In this document: positions 35,359 to 43,332 of the stretch, piece after piece | Layout of the letters: each line of letters begins with the position of its first letter | How positions within the stretch are numbered: position 1 is the stretch's first letter | Assembly (NCBI GenBank): GCA_039819065.1 | Contig: JBCBSS010000054.1 | Coordinates: forward strand, 1 to 43,580 | DNA length: 43,580 nucleotides | DNA from: JBCBSS01 sp039819065 | Lineage (GTDB): Bacteria; Bacteroidota; Bacteroidia; Cytophagales; Cyclobacteriaceae | Reading direction: 5' to 3' | The notes under the pieces: model-generated | What the model saw: only the letters and a program-made list of their open reading frames with translations | What the model was told of the DNA's origin: nothing | The model's database searches: none | Translations under genes and position numbers: made by a program

Positions 35359-35538
35359 GATCGCTTCATCTTCCTACGTCAGATTCGCGATGACAGCGGC
35401 TATTGCTGTCATTGCGATCCGCTAGAAGGTGGATAAGGGAGCAACGAATAAGCAATCCAACCTTAAAGAAAGTATTCCGAGTTGAATGCTGAGCGTCATT
35501 CCCTTGCGACCTTGCGTAGCTTGAGAGACTTGAGAATC
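35359..35538. repeat. Three palindromes incl. a compensated variant
   Basis: 35394-35359 (-) has frame GTCATCGCGA/GAAGCGATC, in which both arms changed together relative to GTCATTGC/GCAATC. 35408-35457 (+) is GTCATTGCGA ... AAGCAATC. 35494-35538 (+) is GTCATTCCC ... GAGAATC, with the core CTTGCGTAGCTTGAGAGACT also seen at 30477-30496. The last copy ends 41 bases before the stop of the small membrane-protein gene on the opposite strand. Confidence 0.72.
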
Positions 35539-35578
35539 TCCCTTTCACAATTGATTACTATAATCACGATGAGAATAA

Positions 35579-35998
35579 CTACCCTCCCTGCCCATGATCT
35601 AAATGATCATATAAATAAATGCTTACAATAAAGAACAGAATTACGGTGAGCAACGTGATCAAACCTGCCCATTTTATCTTCTGATGGTGCTTTTTGACAT
35701 GCCAGCCAAAATAGAAAAATGACAAGCCCAAAAGCGTATATATCACGACGTAGATAGGGTAGAGGTATTCGCGGGCTCTATCTAATTCACTTTTATAACC
35801 ATCGGCAAAGCCAATGAACGAGTAGCTTTGGTAAAGCCAAAATGCCATGAAAAAGCAAACTATTCCACCAATGTAGGATAAAATCCTGGATAGTTTGAAC
35901 CTTGGGCTAGTAGTCAATTCAATGAGGTTTTGATTTGATTTCGTATCACACTCAATGCTTATTGCAATGTTCAATGATACGAAATCAGCCCATACCAT
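35579..35998 (-). CDS. Small three-helix membrane protein, start uncertain
   Basis: Up to 139 residues with three hydrophobic helices (about 40-60, 82-102 and 112-130) and a His-rich loop and tail (KKHHQKIK, DHLDHGQGG). I do not recognise the family. The first 21 codons of the longest frame overlap a 13-base-arm palindrome (35936-35987), so a later start is likely. The TTG at codon 28 (35917-35915) begins LTTSPRFKLSRIL just before the first helix. Function unknown. Confidence 0.55.
   Translation of the reverse strand: MVWADFVSLNIAISIECDTKSNQNLIELTTSPRFKLSRILSYIGGIVCFFMAFWLYQSYSFIGFADGYKSELDRAREYLYPIYVVIYTLLGLSFFYFGWHVKKHHQKIKWAGLITLLTVILFFIVSIYLYDHLDHGQGG
35936..35987. repeat. Palindrome with perfect 13-base arms
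   Basis: TGATTTCGTATCA (35936-35948) and TGATACGAAATCA (35975-35987) are exact reverse complements around a 26-base loop. It overlaps the presumed start of the small membrane-protein gene. Could be an operator, a leader hairpin or the trace of a small insertion. Confidence 0.65.
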
Positions 35999-36363
35999 GA
36001 AAATCAGTACTACTCAGTCACTATCAGAGGGCTTAGGGCATAATGCCCCATGAAGGTTTCTGAGGGCTTTGCTGAAATTGCAATCGTTGGGCATCTCGGC
36101 GCTTCAATTTTTTGTGCCTTGGCATGAATGTAGCATGTAAGCTCATTGGATCACTTATGTCCGCTGTTTGTCCCTTTTTTCCATTCGATGAAAAAAGGGA
36201 CGAAAAAAAATCTTGCCATTGCAAAGGTCTTACGAGCACATTGAGCTTTCTAACTCATAGATGTACCACTTAGTACTAGCGCAAATACTCATTCTAACTG
36301 GAAAGTGTGCCACGACTGCTGCAATGGCGGGTGCGCCTCCATGGACGTGCTCTATCTTCACAT
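35999..36363. repeat. Palindrome-rich non-coding stretch, possible mobile relic
   Basis: These 365 bases lie between two minus-strand genes. They contain GGGCAT-A-ATGCCC (36036-36048) and a 12-base-arm hairpin, GTCCCTTTTTTC (36170-36181) against GAAAAAAGGGAC (36190-36201). A 68-codon minus-strand frame covers 36033-36239, but its residues follow the palindromes and look non-coding. No intact transposase is present. Confidence 0.4.
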
Positions 36364-36735
36364 TCAAAGCTGTTTTTTAAAATTGATAGCACTTTGTTCG
36401 CCGAACCCGGCAAAAATCACTTTATCCGTTGATTTTATGGAAATGAATGAGATATTAGCTTTCTCTAGAAATACTACCCAGTGTTCATTGTCTGTCCCCT
36501 CAAGGGTTTTCGGATATCCCCATTTTTCCCAAGTGTGATAAGGTACTTTATTTCCGATTAGGCTTCTTACTGAATCTTCTCCGATATTAAGAGGATCGAT
36601 AAATGTGACTTCGTTATATTTTGAAACCTCTTTTTCCTGGTTTGACTCAGACTTACAAGAAACTAATATTAGCAATATACACAAGCTCATGGCTACACTG
36701 TAAAACTTAGCCAACCTTATAAATCCTTGTTCCAT
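36364..36735 (-). CDS. Small lipoprotein of unknown function
   Basis: A 123-residue protein with a hydrophobic segment (about 12-26) ending in lipobox ILVSC (C27). The soluble part has about 95 residues, with YHTWEKWGYPKTLEGTDNEHWVVFLEKANISFISIKS reading as a compact alpha/beta fold. An earlier basic stretch (FIRLAKF) fits a signal peptide. No family recognised. Its neighbours give no hint. Confidence 0.65.
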   Translation of the reverse strand: MEQGFIRLAKFYSVAMSLCILLILVSCKSESNQEKEVSKYNEVTFIDPLNIGEDSVRSLIGNKVPYHTWEKWGYPKTLEGTDNEHWVVFLEKANISFISIKSTDKVIFAGFGEQSAINFKKQL

Positions 36736-37033
36736 TGTTTATTTTTTATAAGTGATTGAATGAAAGTTTTTATGATGAATTAGGTTTTTTTGATTATTCA
36801 CCAATACCTATTCATTTGATCTTCTATTTCGGGAAATGATTTTCGAATAAATTTCTATGATTTTTATGATGATAAAAAAAAGTACTTCCAAAGTAAAGAA
36901 ATTGGTTTCCGGGTTAGTTCAAGTATTATCCGGAAAGGATATCCTAAACAAGAAACTGGGCTTATGCTGAAGGTTTATGAGTAACCATACTCAGTGTAGC
37001 TCGCGCCCCTTGAGTATATAGTTTAATATAAAA
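36736..37033. other. Intergenic region with one possible 37-codon frame
   Basis: 298 AT-rich bases between two minus-strand genes. A plus-strand frame at 36857-36970 could encode a 37-residue Lys-rich peptide (IKKSTSKVKKLVSGL ... KLGLC). A TTCATTTG at 36811-36818 resembles a -7 element, with TTG at 36790-36792. Nothing else is recognisable, and the frame is weakly supported. Confidence 0.3.
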
Positions 37034-38116
37034 CTAAATCACCTCCTTCTTCTTAGCTGTTTTAAAAGTCCAAAGCACCGATTCTACCTCTCTCAGCAAT
37101 TCCCTCTTCTGGCCAGCTGGGTTGTAGACAAACCCTTCCAAGTAATAGACCCGGTTGGAGGCCTCGTCCAATACGGCGTAGCTGATGAAGGCGCCGCCCA
37201 TGGAGTTATCGTTTAGTTTCCAGATACCCCTGATTTCTTTGGCATACCTATTTTTAAAATCAATTGCTTTCTCAGAAGGAGTAACGAGCGTTTCTGTTTT
37301 TAGATAAGAATCACTGTCATCTCCCCAGACATAAGCACGACCCAAATCATCGCGCCAGGCCAACAGCTGTTCCAGGTCAAAATCCTGCTGGGATTCGTAA
37401 TCCTGCCACGATATAATGATGTTGCTCTGCTTCACATTCATGCCGAAACTGCGTAGCCAGATAAAGTCATCCCTTTCATCGGCCACTTGGTATGTGAAAG
37501 GCACACGAATGGAAAAGCCATGTTTAGCCATTAGATTTTCCGACAGCCCTTTTCGCTCTTTGGCTTTGAGGAATTTACGCTGCAAATGTTTACGTTCTTG
37601 TTCATCAAAATAACCCCTGAGCTGTTCTCTATGCTCGGTAATTCTATCAATCAACAACGCATCATTCTGACTAAATAAGTGAAGCACATTTTGACCTTTT
37701 GCGAACTCATCGTGATCGGTGAACATGAAAAGATCCGGTTCATTCTTGATTCTATTCAGAGAATTTTCGGTGTAGTAACTTCGGATAATTCTATCCCCTC
37801 TACGATTGCCTTCATAAGTAGAAACAAAGATTAGATTCCTGGACTGCCTGAGCATACCATTTAGGTTTTCTGGGTTCACCTGGTGAATAGTAAACCAAGG
37901 TTCATCCTGGGGAAGCCCGGGTACATCACCACTAAATACTTCTTTGACCACACTTCCCAGTGCGCCATTCCACTTGATTGAGTCCATAACCAGAATGATC
38001 TCACCGGGAGCACCTCCGGCGTTACGTAAGTACTCAGTGACTTTTTCTGCCTGCTGGTTGATGCATGAAGATGCGATCAATGTCAAAACGGATAGAGATA
38101 CCAAAAGCTTTTTCAT
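37034..38116 (-). CDS. DUF4837 family lipoprotein
   Basis: A 360-residue lipoprotein (lipobox IASSC, C18) that I recognise as the DUF4837 family of Bacteroidota. It begins NAGGAPGEIILVMDSIKWNG (about 32-51), has a charged middle and the conserved YVWGDDSDSYLKTETL (about 261-276) and GIWKLNDNSMGGAFISY. Function unknown. It starts 25 bases after the ExbD gene, so the two are probably one operon; a role near energised envelope machinery is conceivable. Confidence 0.85.
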   Translation of the reverse strand: MKKLLVSLSVLTLIASSCINQQAEKVTEYLRNAGGAPGEIILVMDSIKWNGALGSVVKEVFSGDVPGLPQDEPWFTIHQVNPENLNGMLRQSRNLIFVSTYEGNRRGDRIIRSYYTENSLNRIKNEPDLFMFTDHDEFAKGQNVLHLFSQNDALLIDRITEHREQLRGYFDEQERKHLQRKFLKAKERKGLSENLMAKHGFSIRVPFTYQVADERDDFIWLRSFGMNVKQSNIIISWQDYESQQDFDLEQLLAWRDDLGRAYVWGDDSDSYLKTETLVTPSEKAIDFKNRYAKEIRGIWKLNDNSMGGAFISYAVLDEASNRVYYLEGFVYNPAGQKRELLREVESVLWTFKTAKKKEVI

Positions 38117-38141
38117 AGACTACGGTTTTAGATTGTATAGA

Positions 38142-38684
38142 CTAATTAGGTTCAGCAATGGAGATATTCATTGGAATACCTTTCCTCGCTTGCTCATATG
38201 TTTTTCGTTGTTCAGGATCGTTTCTGTTCAGCGCTCTGAATTCATCTGCTGTAATGCCAGCCCGAGTGCCATAGATCTCATAGTATGCCGCTTGTATTTC
38301 GTCCAGCACAGCTATGTACATGTGGTAGGATGTGCCTCGGTCGGTTTTGATAGAAATCACGGCCTTATCAGGTGAGTCTGAAAGTCCCTCATCTTGCCCG
38401 CGATTGAGAATGAATTTTTTAATGTCACCCCTCAAACCAGCGATATCCTCTCTTACCTCACCTTCTACAAAGAGCTTATCGGCAGAATTGACCAGTATTT
38501 TGTAAATGTTTCTTTCTGGCCAGCGAATAGGCGCTTGTTCTACCTTGGGAGGTAATTGCAGCATTAAGCCTTTGTCATCAGCTATGGTAGTTGTCACCAT
38601 AAAGAAAATGAGTAGAAGGAAAGCAATATCAGCCATCGAAGCGGAGTTAATTTCAGGGCTTGTTGTTTTTTGATTACGTGACAT
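38142..38684 (-). CDS. ExbD/TolR-family biopolymer transport protein
   Basis: A 180-residue protein with one N-terminal helix (about 18-36) containing the proton-pathway Asp D19 (MADIAFLLLIFFMV) and a periplasmic domain, typical of ExbD/TolR. These work with ExbB and TonB or TolA to pass proton-motive force to the outer membrane. No exbB gene is adjacent, so the partner must be elsewhere. The C-terminal tail (DEFRALNRNDPEQRKTYEQA) is longer than in E. coli ExbD, as usual in Bacteroidota. Divergent from the BatA gene. Confidence 0.93.
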   Translation of the reverse strand: MSRNQKTTSPEINSASMADIAFLLLIFFMVTTTIADDKGLMLQLPPKVEQAPIRWPERNIYKILVNSADKLFVEGEVREDIAGLRGDIKKFILNRGQDEGLSDSPDKAVISIKTDRGTSYHMYIAVLDEIQAAYYEIYGTRAGITADEFRALNRNDPEQRKTYEQARKGIPMNISIAEPN

Positions 38685-38801
38685 AGGTTGTTGTTTCTTT
38701 TGAGTTCATAATCGCCATTCACTCAAAAGTCACAGGCACTCGTCAAATTTTTGAAACCGGCAGGTGCGAATCAGCGTTTTTTTTATCTAGCTTTGTTGCC
38801 C

Positions 38802-40814
38802 ATGAGTTTTTTATATCCCCAGTTTCTTTTTGGATTAGCTGCCCTGGCGATACCTATCATTATTCATCTTTTCAATTTTAGGAGAACTAAGAAGATCTAC
38901 TTTTCCAGCACACACTTCCTAAAGCATGTGAAGGAGGCCAGCAGTTCTAAACTAAAAGTGAAGCACTTTCTGATTTTAGCTTCGCGTTTGCTCTTTATCT
39001 TCTTTCTGGTCATGATATTCGCACAGCCTTTTCTTCCGGCTGAGGAAGAAGGACTTAATACAGAGAGTGTTTACATCTATCTCGATAATTCTTTGAGCAT
39101 GTCCAATGAGGTCGATCCCGACCTAAATGCTTTGGACGCAGGGTTGTCATACATCAATGAAATCACCAATCTTTATCCAGCTGGTACGCAATACAAGCTG
39201 CTCACTAACGATTTTGCCCCTTTTTCAAGCACGCTCAAGAGTAAAGATGAAATACAGGAACTAACCACAGAAATCCAGTTGAGTGGCGTATCCAGGAGTT
39301 TTGATGATGTTTATAAAAGGCTAAAAAGTGGCAATGTACAAGAAGCCACCGGAGAGGTAGATATTTATTGGATCAGCGATTTACAGCGTTCTACCCTGGG
39401 AGAGATTGAAGATATAACACTGGATACGCTTGATAATTTTCATCTGGTGCCCTTAAACTTCGAAGCGACCAACAATGTGTTTGTTGATTCTATCTATCTG
39501 GAAAACCCATTCCTGATAGGGAACGAGCAGTTGAAACTCAAGGTAGATATTCGCAATCAATCTAACGCAACGGTGGACGACCTGATCCTCAAAGTATTTG
39601 TTGATGAAGTACAATCCGGCACGGCCAGCGTGAATATTGAAGCCAATAGAACGGCGACAGCAGAGTTTGATCTGGCATTCAACCTGAACGAGATCAATGC
39701 TTGTAGAATCAGCTTTGAAGAATTTCCAGTCACCTTCGATAATGACTTTTTCTTTACGCTTGATTTGGCCGAGAAGATATCGGTTCTGGAAATCAAAAAT
39801 ACCAATGACCAGACGAGTGTAGAATTGGTGTATGGCAATGAAACGGTTTTCGACTTCAAGTCTTTTCCTATCAGCAATCTTGACTACAATTTGATCAATA
39901 GCTCGGATTTGGTCATAGTGAACGGATTGCCACAGATCGATGCTTCTTTAAGTGTATTCCTAAATCAATATGTGGACAATTTTGGCAATTTGATGGTCAT
40001 ACCCTCGTCATCGGTTGATTTGGCTTCCTATCAAAATTTGGTGGGCAACGTCAGGCTGACACCAGTCGATACGACTTATAACCTGGAGCTCAGTACACCT
40101 GACTTGAACAATCCATTTTTCCAGAATGTCTTTGAGCAGAGCGCGAGGTCTTTTGCCATGCCGGGTGCCACTAAAGTGTGGGACTGGGGTACAGACCGAT
40201 CAGCTCTATTGAGCTTTAAGGATGGGCAACCTTTCCTTTCTACCTTCCGCACAAAAGGTACTATGTACTTGTTGGCTGCACCGCTCATCGACGATTATTC
40301 TGGCTTTCACCGACATGCCGTATTTGTACCGGTGATGTATAGAATTGCTGCACTAAGTGCTAAGAAGAACTCACAGCTTTATTATTCGCTAAATAACCCT
40401 TTGATTCGACTGAAGATGGATTCTATCGAGCAGGAGAGCATTTTCAAACTGGCCAATCAGAATGAAGAGTTGATCCCTTCCCAAAGGGTACTCGGAAACG
40501 AGGTGCTTTTGCAAGTGCCCAGATATGCGGTGAGTTCAGGGTTCTATGACCTCAATTTGAACGATAGCAAAAGGAAGGTGCTGGCGTTCAATACGGATAA
40601 AGAAGAGTCATTACTATCTCAAATCGATATAGAAGAATTCTTTTCTACCGCCAAGAACGTAAGCAACGTAACGGTATTCGAATCAGGAAGTGTCAACGAG
40701 TTCAGTACTGAGATTAAAGAGAGATACCAGGGAACACCTCTTTGGAAATACGCCCTGATACTGGCGTTATTCTTCTTGCTAGTAGAAGTACTTCTGATCA
40801 GGTTCTTGAAATGA
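38802..40814 (+). CDS. BatA-domain protein with VWA-like part
   Basis: A 670-residue membrane protein. The BatA N-terminal module comes first: helix 4-24 (FLYPQFLFGLAALAIPIIIHLFNFRR) and helix 56-76. A VWA-like domain follows from about 88, with the metal motif D95-N-S97-L-S99 in IYLDNSLSMS, then a long beta-rich region and a C-terminal helix (647-667). I chose ATG 38802 because the BatA module starts there; a frame from 38751 adds 17 residues without a purpose. Role in envelope stress or assembly is suggested for Bat proteins but not established for this one. Upstream of the dihydroorotase-like gene, an order I know from Cytophagales. Confidence 0.87.
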   Translation: MSFLYPQFLFGLAALAIPIIIHLFNFRRTKKIYFSSTHFLKHVKEASSSKLKVKHFLILASRLLFIFFLVMIFAQPFLPAEEEGLNTESVYIYLDNSLSMSNEVDPDLNALDAGLSYINEITNLYPAGTQYKLLTNDFAPFSSTLKSKDEIQELTTEIQLSGVSRSFDDVYKRLKSGNVQEATGEVDIYWISDLQRSTLGEIEDITLDTLDNFHLVPLNFEATNNVFVDSIYLENPFLIGNEQLKLKVDIRNQSNATVDDLILKVFVDEVQSGTASVNIEANRTATAEFDLAFNLNEINACRISFEEFPVTFDNDFFFTLDLAEKISVLEIKNTNDQTSVELVYGNETVFDFKSFPISNLDYNLINSSDLVIVNGLPQIDASLSVFLNQYVDNFGNLMVIPSSSVDLASYQNLVGNVRLTPVDTTYNLELSTPDLNNPFFQNVFEQSARSFAMPGATKVWDWGTDRSALLSFKDGQPFLSTFRTKGTMYLLAAPLIDDYSGFHRHAVFVPVMYRIAALSAKKNSQLYYSLNNPLIRLKMDSIEQESIFKLANQNEELIPSQRVLGNEVLLQVPRYAVSSGFYDLNLNDSKRKVLAFNTDKEESLLSQIDIEEFFSTAKNVSNVTVFESGSVNEFSTEIKERYQGTPLWKYALILALFFLLVEVLLIRFLK

Positions 40815-40883
40815 TATTGCCCGCAAAGCGTATTTGGCTTAGTTTTGCTAAGTCACTCTTTTTAGGAGGCCGTTTTAAAGATG

Positions 40884-40931
40884 GTCATTTCGAGTGCAAC
40901 CTGCCTTTGCTGGCAGGCAGGCGAGAAATAG
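40884..40931 (+). repeat. Palindrome of the ATTTC/GAAAT type
   Basis: GTCATTTCGAG (40884-40894) and GCGAGAAATAG (40921-40931) frame an inner hairpin CCTGCC-TTTGCT-GGCAGG. It is the same design as the GTCATTGC elements, with the third arm pair changed from G:C to T:A. It lies 70 bases after the BatA stop, between co-directional genes. Confidence 0.65.
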
Positions 40932-41008
40932 CTACTAACTAAGACTTTTTATACTGCCTCACTATATGATTAAAAGACTTGACACAGCCAATGCCTAACA
41001 GTTTTTGA

Positions 41009-42277
41009 ATGAAGATCCTCATAAAGTCCGCAGAAATACTTGACCGATCCTCTCCTCATCATCATCAGAAGAAAAACGTATTGATTGAAAATGGTGTCAT
41101 CACTGCTATCGGAGATGATCATCAAGAAGCGGATAAAATAATAGAAGCTGACGGAGCATTATTATCAGTCGGTTGGTTCGATATGAGAGCCTCCTTTTGC
41201 GATCCGGGTTTGGAACACAAAGAGGATTTGATCAGTGGGATGCAAGCTGCCAGTGCTGGTGGTTTCACCGGAGTAGCTGTTCTTCCTAATACCGAGCCGA
41301 TCATTCAAACCAAAAACGAGATCGAGTACGTGAAGTCCAAGAATGGGCAATCTGCCACAGACCTGTACCCCATCGGTGCTGTAACCAGAAATACCAAAGG
41401 CGAGGAAATCACAGAAATGATTGATTTGCATACCGCCGGTGCGGTGGCCTTTTCTGATGGCATAGAACCGATTTGGCACCCTGACGTGCTGCTCAAGGCA
41501 CTTCAATACTTGCAAAAGTTTGACGGGCTACTGATTACCAGACCCGTAGATAAGCTGTTGAACAACTACGGCGTGATGCACGAAGGTATTAACAGCACGC
41601 TGCTGGGAATGCGAGGGATGCCATCCCTGTCAGAAGACTTAATGGTGAGCCGTGATCTCAAGCTACTTGAATATGCCGGAGGCCGGATTCACTTCACTAA
41701 TATATCTTCAGCCGCTAGTCTGGAATTGATTAGGCAAGCCAAGCAGCGAGGCCTGAATGTTACTTGCGATATCGCTGCTTATCAGCTATCATTTGACGAC
41801 GATGCCTTGCATGACTTTGATACCAATTACAAAGTTGATCCGCCCTTCAGAGATGAAAGTACCAATCAGGCGCTGATGCAAGGATTGAAGGATGGAACCA
41901 TTGATGTGATTGTATCCAGCCACAATCCACAGGATGAAGAGAATAAAAAGCTGGAATTCGATTTGGCGGAGTTTGGTATCATCAGCCTACAGACGGTAGG
42001 TGCTAATCTAGCCGCTTTGGCAGCGAACGTTGAGTTGGATCAGTTGGTTGAAAAAGTGACGGTGAAACCAAGGGAGATGCTCGGGTTGGATCTGCCTAAA
42101 ATAGCTGAGCATGAAATGGCTAATCTGACCCTTTTCGATCCTAACAAAGCATGGCAGTTCGATCATGAATCGAGCTTCAGTAAATCCAGAAATTCGCCAT
42201 TCTACGGGCAAAAGTTAAAGGGACAAGTGCTAGGCGTTTTTAATCAACAAAGATATTATCTGAATGAGTCCGTTTAA
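41009..42277 (+). CDS. Dihydroorotase-like protein lacking metal ligands
   Basis: A 422-residue amidohydrolase of the PyrC type I group, full length, with TGVAVLPNTEPIIQTK (88-103), AGAVAFSDG (144-152) and DPPFRDE intact. The metal motif DxHxHxRxPG is DMRASFCDPG (58-67), so both His are replaced (R60, S62). HxSH is HFTNIS (229-234). The catalytic TDHAPH is SSHNPQ (304-309), with Ser for Asp. It therefore looks inactive as a classical zinc dihydroorotase. It may be a structural partner, as PyrC' is in some aspartate transcarbamoylase complexes, or have another activity. Overlaps the next gene by 14 bases. Confidence 0.85.
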   Translation: MKILIKSAEILDRSSPHHHQKKNVLIENGVITAIGDDHQEADKIIEADGALLSVGWFDMRASFCDPGLEHKEDLISGMQAASAGGFTGVAVLPNTEPIIQTKNEIEYVKSKNGQSATDLYPIGAVTRNTKGEEITEMIDLHTAGAVAFSDGIEPIWHPDVLLKALQYLQKFDGLLITRPVDKLLNNYGVMHEGINSTLLGMRGMPSLSEDLMVSRDLKLLEYAGGRIHFTNISSAASLELIRQAKQRGLNVTCDIAAYQLSFDDDALHDFDTNYKVDPPFRDESTNQALMQGLKDGTIDVIVSSHNPQDEENKKLEFDLAEFGIISLQTVGANLAALAANVELDQLVEKVTVKPREMLGLDLPKIAEHEMANLTLFDPNKAWQFDHESSFSKSRNSPFYGQKLKGQVLGVFNQQRYYLNESV

Positions 42278-42833
42278 GAATATGTCACCATTAGTGAAGG
42301 TGCCGCTGAAATACAGCCTGGTAGGGGGAGTATTGATCATCGTTTTACTCTCTGTGCTCTATAACTTCGGTGACCACCCTTTGCTGATTCCTATTCACTT
42401 GGATGTTAGGGTTTTTATTTTTTTGCTATTCATTTATTTCTCTGTTAGAGAATATAAGAACTACTATAATGGTGGTTACTTGCACTTTTGGCAGGGACTG
42501 ACAGTGGGTGTACTATTCTATTTATCCGTAGGAGTGCTTTTGGCACTTTTCGTCTGGATCTTTGCGTCAGTGAGCGAAGGTTTTTTGGATGGATATATTG
42601 AAGGGGCAATAAGAGGAATGGAATTAAAGAAAGAAGAATTGATGTCAGGACCTAAAGTAAAACTGAGCCCTGAGGAATTTGAGACGCAGAAACAGAACGT
42701 ATTGCAGACCACACCGGGTCTATTGGCTATTGACAGCTTTCTCAAAACCTGTATTATAGGTTTCTTTATGCCAGTCCTATTTGCTGTTTTATTGAGAAAG
42801 ACAGAGTCACAACCTTTGGCGGGCAAGCTGTAG
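42264..42833 (+). CDS. DUF4199 family membrane protein
   Basis: A 189-residue protein with four hydrophobic helices (about 18-35, 47-62, 76-102 and 160-180) and a charged loop (ELKKEELMSGPKVKLSPEEFETQKQN), the layout of DUF4199. Function unknown. It overlaps the dihydroorotase-like gene by 14 bases; a second Met at 42282 would remove the overlap. Often found beside pyrC-like genes in this group. Confidence 0.82.
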   Translation: MSPFKNMSPLVKVPLKYSLVGGVLIIVLLSVLYNFGDHPLLIPIHLDVRVFIFLLFIYFSVREYKNYYNGGYLHFWQGLTVGVLFYLSVGVLLALFVWIFASVSEGFLDGYIEGAIRGMELKKEELMSGPKVKLSPEEFETQKQNVLQTTPGLLAIDSFLKTCIIGFFMPVLFAVLLRKTESQPLAGKL

Positions 42834-42951
42834 TTACATTTTTGTATCACAACAAAGTCATTTCTCTAATATTCAGCGCCTCAAATATAAAGACAGCTTC
42901 GTTACGGGTCTGTGCTTATTCTAAGATTGTAATTGAATGAGATAAAGACCT

Positions 42952-43332
42952 CTACGACTTCACTGTATCATGCGCTTTGGCATAAAGCCATTCCTTGCCT
43001 TCATCGGTTGTCTCCGTTAATTTCATCTGACGTCCTGTAAAAGAAATGATCGAATTCACCATGAGTCTCGATAATTGGCTAAGCCCACTTACCGCTGTTG
43101 CCCTGACATACGGGTTATTCTTCTTTACTGCTTCTTTTATCTTCTGAATGAGGCTACTGTTGAATCGGGCGCCATCGGCATTGACTAAGGAATAAACTGA
43201 TTTAGGCGGCATTTTACCAATAATTTCCAGGCCACGTTCAAAAGCGGCAATGGCTTCTTCGGGGGATGCATTGGTTATATCGGTATAAACAATATCGATA
43301 TCTTTATATTTAATAACCTCACATGTTGGCAT
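42952..43332 (-). CDS. SpoIIAA/STAS-like small protein
   Basis: A 126-residue cytoplasmic protein. The strand-helix order (IDIVYTDIT, EEAIAAFERGLEIIG, SVYSLVNADG, LIQKIKEAVKKN, VRATAVSGLSQLSRLMVNSI, DEGKEWLYA) fits the SpoIIAA-like fold, in which the last helix carries a D/EEA-WL motif. No catalytic residues are evident. Function unknown; monocistronic as far as can be seen. Confidence 0.65.
   Translation of the reverse strand: MPTCEVIKYKDIDIVYTDITNASPEEAIAAFERGLEIIGKMPPKSVYSLVNADGARFNSSLIQKIKEAVKKNNPYVRATAVSGLSQLSRLMVNSIISFTGRQMKLTETTDEGKEWLYAKAHDTVKS

Noticed and set aside
34734..35538. Repeats considered as a CRISPR array
   Set aside because: The units differ in length and orientation, have no constant spacer size, and no cas genes are present.
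36033..36239. Minus-strand frame of 68 codons
   Set aside because: It runs through two palindromes, which dictate its residues. It has no signal, helix pattern or domain and is better seen as repeat DNA.
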